Shown: one piece after another, positions 58,516 through 64,000 of the stretch | How positions within the stretch are numbered: position 1 is the stretch's first letter | Layout of the letters: each line of letters begins with the position of its first letter | NCBI RefSeq assembly: GCF_907165205.1 | Contig: NC_058193.1 | Location: 22,643,521 to 22,707,520 of the forward strand | From: Coccinella septempunctata | Lineage: Eukaryota; Arthropoda; Insecta; Coleoptera; Coccinellidae | DNA: 64,000 nucleotides | Reading direction: 5' to 3' | The notes under the pieces: model-generated | Told to the model about the DNA's origin: nothing | The model's input: the letters and a program-made list of their open reading frames with translations, nothing else | Databases searched by the model: none | Translations under genes and position numbers: made by a program

Positions 58516-59742
58516 TCACTTACCAAGCTTTTTCTTCAAGTTTTCTGCTACTTTATTGATGAATTCAAATGTCTCAAGGTAATCGGACCTTTGGACATTG
58601 TTCATTCCCTTAATACAAATTGCTAAATCTTTTGTCATGAATCCAGCTTCAATAGTTTCAATACAAACAGCCTCCAGTGCTTCAGCAAACTTCTTCAGTT
58701 CAGTATTCTTATCTAACTTGGCACGATGAAGCAATCCTCTAGTCCAGGCAAAAATAGATGCAACAGAATTAGTGGAAGTTTCTTGGCCCTTCTGATACTG
58801 ACGGAAATGACGAGTAACTGTTCCATGTGCTGCCTCAGCTTCTACAGTTTCACCATCTGGGCAAATCAACACCGATGTCATAAGTCCTAAAGATCCATAA
58901 CCTTGTGCAACAGAATCAGACTGTACATCTCCATCATAATTCTTGCAAGCCCACACAAATCCACCTTCTGACTTCATTGCATAAGCAACCATATCATCAA
59001 TCAATCTATGTTCATACCAAATATTTTTTGCTTCAAACTTTGATTTGTATTGCTTTTCATAAATTTCTTGAAAGATATCCTTAAATCGTCCATCATATCG
59101 CTTCAAAATCGTATTTTTAGTACTCAAGTACAATGGATAAACCCTTTCCAAGGCAAACTGAAATGATGAATGTGCAAATGCAATGATTGATTCATCTGTG
59201 TTAAACATTCCCATTGCAACGCCAGGTCCTTTGTAAGTATTGACCTCATATTTGATTGGCTCACCTACTTCAGGAGTGAAAATCATTTCTAACTTTCCTG
59301 CAGAAGGTACGACAAAATCTGTGGCCTTATATTGATCTGCATGGGCATGACGTCCAATAATTATTGGTTTGTTCCAACCCGTAACTAATCTTGGTATGTT
59401 TTTGCAAATTATAGCTTCACGAAATACGGTTCCACCAAGTATATTCCTAATTGTTCCATTGGGAGATTTCCACATTTTTTGTAAATTGAATTCTTCCACT
59501 CTCTTCTCATCAGGAGTTATGGTCGCACATTTAATTCCTACTTTATATTTCTTGATAGCTTCGGCACAATCAATTGTGACTTGATCACAAGTTTTATCAC
59601 GATTTTCTATTCCCAGATCATAAACATGCAATTCTATATCCAAAAACGGAAGGATTAACTTTTCCTTGATAGCATCCCAAATAATTCTTGTCATTTCATC
59701 GCCAAGAACATCTACAACTGGTCCAGCCTTTATTTTCGACAT
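58516..59742 (-). CDS. Idh: NADP-dependent isocitrate dehydrogenase, cytosolic type
   Basis: 408 residues in one uninterrupted coding exon, close to the 414 of human IDH1. It converts isocitrate to 2-oxoglutarate with release of CO2 and NADPH. MSKIKAGPVVDVLGDEMTRI is the usual N-terminus with no mitochondrial leader. KSPNGTIRN (substrate Ser and Asn near 93-95), GWNKPIIIGRHAHADQY (Arg131, equivalent to human Arg132), YDGDVQSDSVAQGYGSLGLM (metal-binding Asp residues) and AEAAHGTVTRHFR (NADP loop) are all present. The start at 59742 follows an acceptor (TTTTCAG at 59746-59752), so the longer frame to 59763 is intronic. A strong donor (GTGAGT at 59806-59811) suggests a 5' UTR exon ending at 59812. 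The C-terminus (ENLKKKLGK) lacks the peroxisomal -AKL/-SKL of IDH1. Confidence 0.97.
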   Translation of the reverse strand: MSKIKAGPVVDVLGDEMTRIIWDAIKEKLILPFLDIELHVYDLGIENRDKTCDQVTIDCAEAIKKYKVGIKCATITPDEKRVEEFNLQKMWKSPNGTIRNILGGTVFREAIICKNIPRLVTGWNKPIIIGRHAHADQYKATDFVVPSAGKLEMIFTPEVGEPIKYEVNTYKGPGVAMGMFNTDESIIAFAHSSFQFALERVYPLYLSTKNTILKRYDGRFKDIFQEIYEKQYKSKFEAKNIWYEHRLIDDMVAYAMKSEGGFVWACKNYDGDVQSDSVAQGYGSLGLMTSVLICPDGETVEAEAAHGTVTRHFRQYQKGQETSTNSVASIFAWTRGLLHRAKLDKNTELKKFAEALEAVCIETIEAGFMTKDLAICIKGMNNVQRSDYLETFEFINKVAENLKKKLGK

Positions 59743-60300
59743 TTTCTGAAAATTCAGGTACAAAGAATGAATAAAGAGACTATTATTATTTTAAAAATTA
59801 TATGAACTCACACAAGAGGTTTACGACACAAATCTGAGAAATGAGTTGGAGATATAGGGAGTGGAAATACAATTCACTATGAACTGCCAGTCAACCTGCC
59901 TTTGAACGACTTCAAACTTCAATTTTTAACGGGAATGTGAATAGAAAACACGATTCAAGAAAAGCGAACGGAATGGTAAGAGAGGGAAAGAGATATCACG
60001 AAAATAGATAGCGGACAGCGGTTGCTAAAGTAGGTAGACGTGGCAGGTACAAGGTTTATCAAAACTTGAATTATTGTCATTATTTATGTGGATTAAAATT
60101 CAAAGAAATTTCAGAACACATTGGTAATTTATCAGCACTCTGTCTCTGTCTTTCATTCATTCGATGTCGATGATAAATTCAAGTAAAAATTCTGTATCAA
60201 AATTTCACTTCGAAATGATAAACAAGAAGTCAAAACGGAAAGGAAATTTTGGTTTGAAGGAGACCTTGGCTCTGATAATCTTAACAACTTTCTAGTTATT

Positions 60301-60361
60301 GTTATGGACACTATTGCAATCGTAGATCCTCTATCTACGATTGCAATGAACACTCCATAAC
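60301..60361. repeat. Imperfect 61-bp hairpin
   Basis: GTTATGGA...ATTGCAATCGTAGAT and ATCTACGATTGCAAT...TCCATAAC pair with a loop of about five bases and one small internal mismatch block. Confidence 0.85.
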
Positions 60362-60948
60362 AGATAACAGTTCAACGACTGGAAAATACGTAACGAAATA
60401 AAATATTGCAAAAAAACAGAATAGCGCCGATTTTTTCCTTTTTTAAAAGGAAAAAATTAAACCGTAGCTAGGCGTAGGTGCGCAATAACCAGCAACCCTA
60501 GTAATTTGAAATAGGAAAGGACTCATTTTATGACTATCTTTGAATTTCTCAGAAATGACCAGCTCGAGTTTTTCAGATGCGATTTTCTCTTCTAATCATC
60601 CCATTTCATTGCAAATAAATACTAGGAAATGATCAGAGATTGGCCAAGGCCAATAAGATGATCCGGAAATGCTCCTGATTGGTCAATTATTTCAAATTTT
60701 GAAAAAATGCCAATTTTTCATTGATTATTTTGAAGTTCCGTATAAGATACCTATTATACGTGTATACACGATATGCAATATGGGATATTGGGGAGTAAGT
60801 TTTTTTTCATCATGTCGGCCTGAAAAGTATTATCAGTTTTTATCCGAATGGAAGCTTATCGCACTGTCGAATTTCGAGGCGACAAACCTGCCCAACGTTT
60901 GCTATGCTACCCTCCATAATCATGGAATATCGGGTTGTCATACATGGG

Positions 60949-61004
60949 GTAGAGTGACTTTATCAAATGTCCACTTTATCAAACATTTGATAAAGACACT
61001 CTAC
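60949..61004. repeat. 56-bp hairpin
   Basis: GTAGAGTG-ACTTTATCAAATGT pairs with ACATTTGATAAAGACACTCTAC around an 11-nt loop; one mismatch or indel. Confidence 0.85.
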
Positions 61005-61766
61005 ATGGAGATAACCAAATGGACAATATCCGCATGAAAGTGTTTGTTCTGTAGAAAGAGCCAATATTTGTCTCTTCTCTGTTGACATAGACGTGAGTTT
61101 GCACCAATCAAAACTCTAAAAAAGACCACAATTGGTCGCATGTTTCACATTTTTCTGCCATTTTTACTGTAGAGCTGAATAGGGAATGCCCAGTCCATTC
61201 TCTATATCTATGGACACTATTGTTTTGGGTTCGGATTTCGGATCTGAAGCTTTGTCCAAAAAAAGAGTATCAAGCATGTCTCTGGTAACAAGTGGTAAAA
61301 ACCAGGGGGGTGAAACTGATTAACTAAAACCAGCAACAAAACACTCTGTGACGCTTAAATCCTCATCCCTTATCGATAAACGTACCGATCGCAGCGTCTC
61401 CTATGTTCTAAGTTTTTGGATACACATTTTTAGTACGGCGATCGTTCTCCTCCTCTCTCCTCTCCATAGTCCATAGGAGAGTAGATAGAGGCACAGACCA
61501 GATATATAGAGGTGGATATATCTCTGATTAACTTAGACCAGAGACAAACTCTCTGCTCAGATTAAAAAGAAATTTTCCTGTTTGGAACACAGATTACAGA
61601 GGTCTCTTATATTTGTGTTCTGTGGATCTCTGTTTTTCTATGGATGGAACACAGATTACTGCCGTTTGTTTTTGTTATGTAAAAATATAAAAATAAATAA
61701 GGTGGTTGATTTCATTCATTCAAGATTTAATTCCATAAAAAAACAACAGTCAACTGATAGGTAATA

Positions 61767-62837
61767 ATGAATCTGCCAGTCCGTCGAAGATCATTAAGAA
61801 GACATTCTACATCAACTTTACAAAATGTTAACAAAAATTCGAAAGGTATTTTGGTTTCTTATTGATATTTGAAGATTTCTTGAATAACAAATTTGCGAAT
61901 TGTAGCAATAACATTTGACGCAGGATCTGCTATAGGTAATTGTATATTGAATGGCCGTATCAGCAAGAAAAGATTATCGATTGATGAACAATCATTACAC
62001 CAAGATGAGAATAACAAAGTTGTAAAAAACCAGAATAATAAACTTAATAGAACTACCATTCTAAGTAAAAATCAAAGCTGTGAATTACTCCCTCTGAGGC
62101 CACTTGCAAGACTTTCGGAATTTCCAGACTGTGACAAGAGCAATAAATTTTCTTCAATAAGATCGAGCGATGTATATGGTAATATTCTTTATTGAAACTT
62201 TTCATCAATTATTCAGATATTCATTTCAGAATCACTAATGGATATCCAGCAGACATTAGATGAAATTGAACCTGATGTAAGGAGACGAAGTAAAAGACTT
62301 TGTGTAGTGAATAAACAGAATTTAATGCCCTTAAAATCTAGTCAAGAAAATGTTAATTGTTTGACAGTTCTTAATAATGGATTAAGACAAAATCGAAGGA
62401 GGTCAACTAACTTTGACGAAGAGGAGTTTGATGTTAAACCAATCTCAAAGAAGAAAAGGAGAAAACTGTCTATAGACGACACACTCCAGTACAATAATGA
62501 TCTCTTGTACTCCTCAGTTACTGGTGAACCAACTAACTCGATAAATAAAATGGAAACACAAAATTCGCTATCAGGCAGTAATGATTTAATGGAAATTAAA
62601 AAATATTACCTAGATAAATCCATTCCTAATACGACATGCTTAGAAACCATATTCGAAGAAAACTCAAATTCAAATAAGGCTATGGGTAAACGTAAAAAAA
62701 AGAGGTTTATCCCATTTCCAGAAATAATAGAAAAAAAAACAAGAAAAAATAGCGAATGCATGAAGAAGTTAAATTCTAGACGAAAAAAGTCAGTTGATGT
62801 TGCTCTGAATGGTATACAAGGTGATGATTTTGATTGA
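61767..62837 (+). CDS. Tantalus/PRR14-like nuclear protein, three exons
   Basis: Exons 61767-61845, 61906-62178 and 62230-62837 join in phase across 60-nt and 51-nt GT-AG introns to give 319 residues. The N-terminus is very basic (MNLPVRRRSLRRHSTST), and RRRSKRL and KKKRRKL look like nuclear localisation signals. Near the C-terminus TTCLETIFEENSN followed by KRKKKRFIPFPE resembles the conserved (C)LETIFEE core of the Tantalus-like domain shared by Drosophila Tantalus and vertebrate PRR14. Those proteins bind chromatin partners or PP2A (family knowledge). Sororin was considered, but I see no C-terminal sororin signature. The start is the first Met after a run of stops. AATAAA occurs about 100 bases past the stop (62939 on). 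Gene structure is firm; family assignment is tentative. Confidence 0.7.
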
Positions 62838-63608
62838 CTGTTATATGTAACCTTTATGTGCGATTGTCCCTTTATTGGGTGTAATACTTGAATGGTTTTG
62901 TTCAGTTTATTTGATAATTTTCTATTTATATTATTTTTAAATAAAATAAAATTTTTCTTGCAAATTTGTCTTAATTTGTAATTGGCATTCATCTTACAAT
63001 GTTACTAGTAGAGTTGATAAACAAAATGTTTTGGTTAGAAATGAACTGGTGTTAAAAGTAGAAAAATTAATCTAAATACCTACACAAATGATATTGCAGA
63101 TTATTAATACTATACATTTCTCAGGAAAGACGTTATGTCATATCAAAGAGATTAGCTAAGCCTGTGTTTAGTCAACTTTATTTAATTTCACTTCTTTAGT
63201 CTTCTCCACACCACTTCTCTCTAATTTAATCAATTTTTTTTTTGTAGTTTTGAGCCTTTCTTGAAGAATCATCTTTCTCAAAATTAAAGTCCCATGAAAA
63301 TTGGTTGACCATTCTGGATATTATGCCAGACAGACAATAATTTTAAAATGAGGAAATTAAGTTTAGATGAAAATCAAAAGTTATCTTAGGTTCGGTCGTG
63401 AAGCTTTTCATTGATTACAAAAACACTGGAAGGAATGACAGAATGAGTTGAATGATGTTAGAAGTTCATTGAAAGATTTTACCAAAAAAGCAGTGTATTT
63501 CTAATTATATACAGTATACAGTAGAGGTAGTGGAAATAAATGAAACAAACTTCAATAGTGTTCATAAAACAAACATAATTCTCTATTCTATCCTCTGAGA
63601 AAATTTCA
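62838..63608. other. Intergenic: convergent 3' ends of the Tantalus-like and CNOT3 genes
   Basis: Holds AATAAA for the plus-strand gene (near 62939) and the 3' UTR of the minus-strand gene. A minus-strand stretch at about 63175-63300 is open in two frames (one ending ...KTKEVKLNKVD). It is too short and AT-rich to call. Confidence 0.4.
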
Positions 63609-64000
63609 TCAATTCAAGTCTCTATCTTCTAAGTACTTATATTCAAAAGTAAAGCCTTCTTTTTTTCGTTGTCCCCATTTTTCATAGTCAAAATATATAT
63701 ATGTGCCCTGCTCGTATTCTTCATTTATCACTTTAGGTTCTTCATGTCTTTGAAACCACATCATATATTTTGTGTGGAACCTCCAGCTTTGTTTTTTCAG
63801 AGCTTTGGCTGCTAGGTATTGTGCCTTCGTGCCTTCCATGTAATAAAATACAAAAAACAGTGTTTCAGTAGCTAATCTTTGATAAAATTCCAAGGTATCT
63901 GACAAAGGTAATGGTGCTTGTATGTAATAAGTCTGAGTGGGGTACGGTGTTCTTTGTACATAAGGTCGTATTCTCTCAGAATCTGAAGGATGTGGCATAT
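63609..64000 (-). CDS. CNOT3: CCR4-NOT complex subunit 3, C-terminal NOT box (cut by window edge)
   Basis: The 129 codons visible match the C-terminus of CNOT3/Not3 almost residue for residue: MPHPSDSERIRPY, FYQRLATETLFFVFYYMEGT, KAQYLAAKALKKQSWRFHTK, YMMWFQRHEEPK, GTYIYFDYEKWGQRKKEGFT and YLEDRDLN, stop at 63609-63611. This is the NOT box, which pairs with the NOT box of CNOT2 and docks on CNOT1 in the cytoplasmic and nuclear mRNA deadenylase complex. The frame is open to the window edge, so the coiled-coil N-terminal half lies beyond 64,000. The apparent Met at 63998 is internal. Confidence 0.97.
   Translation of the reverse strand, partial: MPHPSDSERIRPYVQRTPYPTQTYYIQAPLPLSDTLEFYQRLATETLFFVFYYMEGTKAQYLAAKALKKQSWRFHTKYMMWFQRHEEPKVINEEYEQGTYIYFDYEKWGQRKKEGFTFEYKYLEDRDLN

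Larger units (their letters stand above)
59743..61766. other. Intergenic region between the Idh and Tantalus-like genes
   Basis: It holds the likely 5' UTR exon and promoter of Idh (59812 to about 59990, minus) and the promoter of the plus-strand gene at 61767. Two hairpins lie between. The frame at 60669-61037 (122 codons, plus) has no recognisable motif and runs through a hairpin, so I do not call it. Confidence 0.4.

Noticed and set aside
60669..61037. 122-codon plus-strand frame upstream of the Tantalus-like gene
   Set aside because: It contains a hairpin repeat, shows no domain, and has no splice or polyadenylation context.
63175..63340. Possible small minus-strand exon open in two frames
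   Set aside because: Lysine-rich AT sequence with no start, domain or clear splice sites; probably 3' UTR.

Overview
The window looks like insect nuclear DNA, possibly beetle, although the order is a weak guess. It is AT-rich, has spliced genes with very short introns (about 50-170 nt), and is crowded with Tc1/mariner debris and short inverted-repeat (MITE-like) elements. Many scraps carry the 'acaccctgtata' type terminus common in insect Tc1/mariner relatives. No bacterial, organellar or CRISPR features were seen.

Layout. About 1-39.1 kb holds no recognisable host exon and is filled with repeats. Two exons at 39,198-39,471 (minus strand) encode the N-terminus and first RRM motif of a Musashi-family RNA-binding protein (Rbp6-like). 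The repeat-rich left part of the window is therefore probably inside, or beyond, a long intron of that gene. From 40.3 to 49.9 kb there are more repeats. From 49.9 to 56.1 kb lies a five-exon minus-strand gene for a DNTTIP1/TdIF1-like subunit of a histone deacetylase complex; its last intron (4.7 kb) hosts a 2.5-kb element with a 131-bp tandem array and a nested Tc-like element. From 58.5 to 59.8 kb lies cytosolic NADP-dependent isocitrate dehydrogenase (minus). From 61.8 to 62.8 kb lies a three-exon plus-strand gene with a Tantalus/PRR14-like motif. At 63.6 kb to the edge lies the C-terminus of CCR4-NOT subunit 3 (minus). The genes look like unrelated housekeeping and chromatin genes that happen to be neighbours; I see no operon-like logic.

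The most striking object is a young Ty3/gypsy LTR retrotransposon at 16,325-24,932 on the minus strand. Its 287-bp LTRs differ by one base as read, and it has a 4-bp CTAT target duplication. It carries a coiled-coil Gag with a CCHC knuckle, a -1 frameshift heptamer overlapping the Gag stop, and a Pol with protease, RT, RNase H and integrase. After the integrase, Pol continues in frame into a TARG1/OARD1-type macro domain (ADP-ribose hydrolase fold with the catalytic Lys and Asp retained) and a CCCH zinc finger. Between pol and the 3' LTR is a 2.1-kb cargo flanked by a 10-bp direct repeat of the polypurine-tract sequence; it contains an antisense, intron-bearing, decayed YqaJ-type exonuclease gene. 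A 258-bp MITE has split the integrase at a TA. The whole element sits inside an older palindromic repeat.
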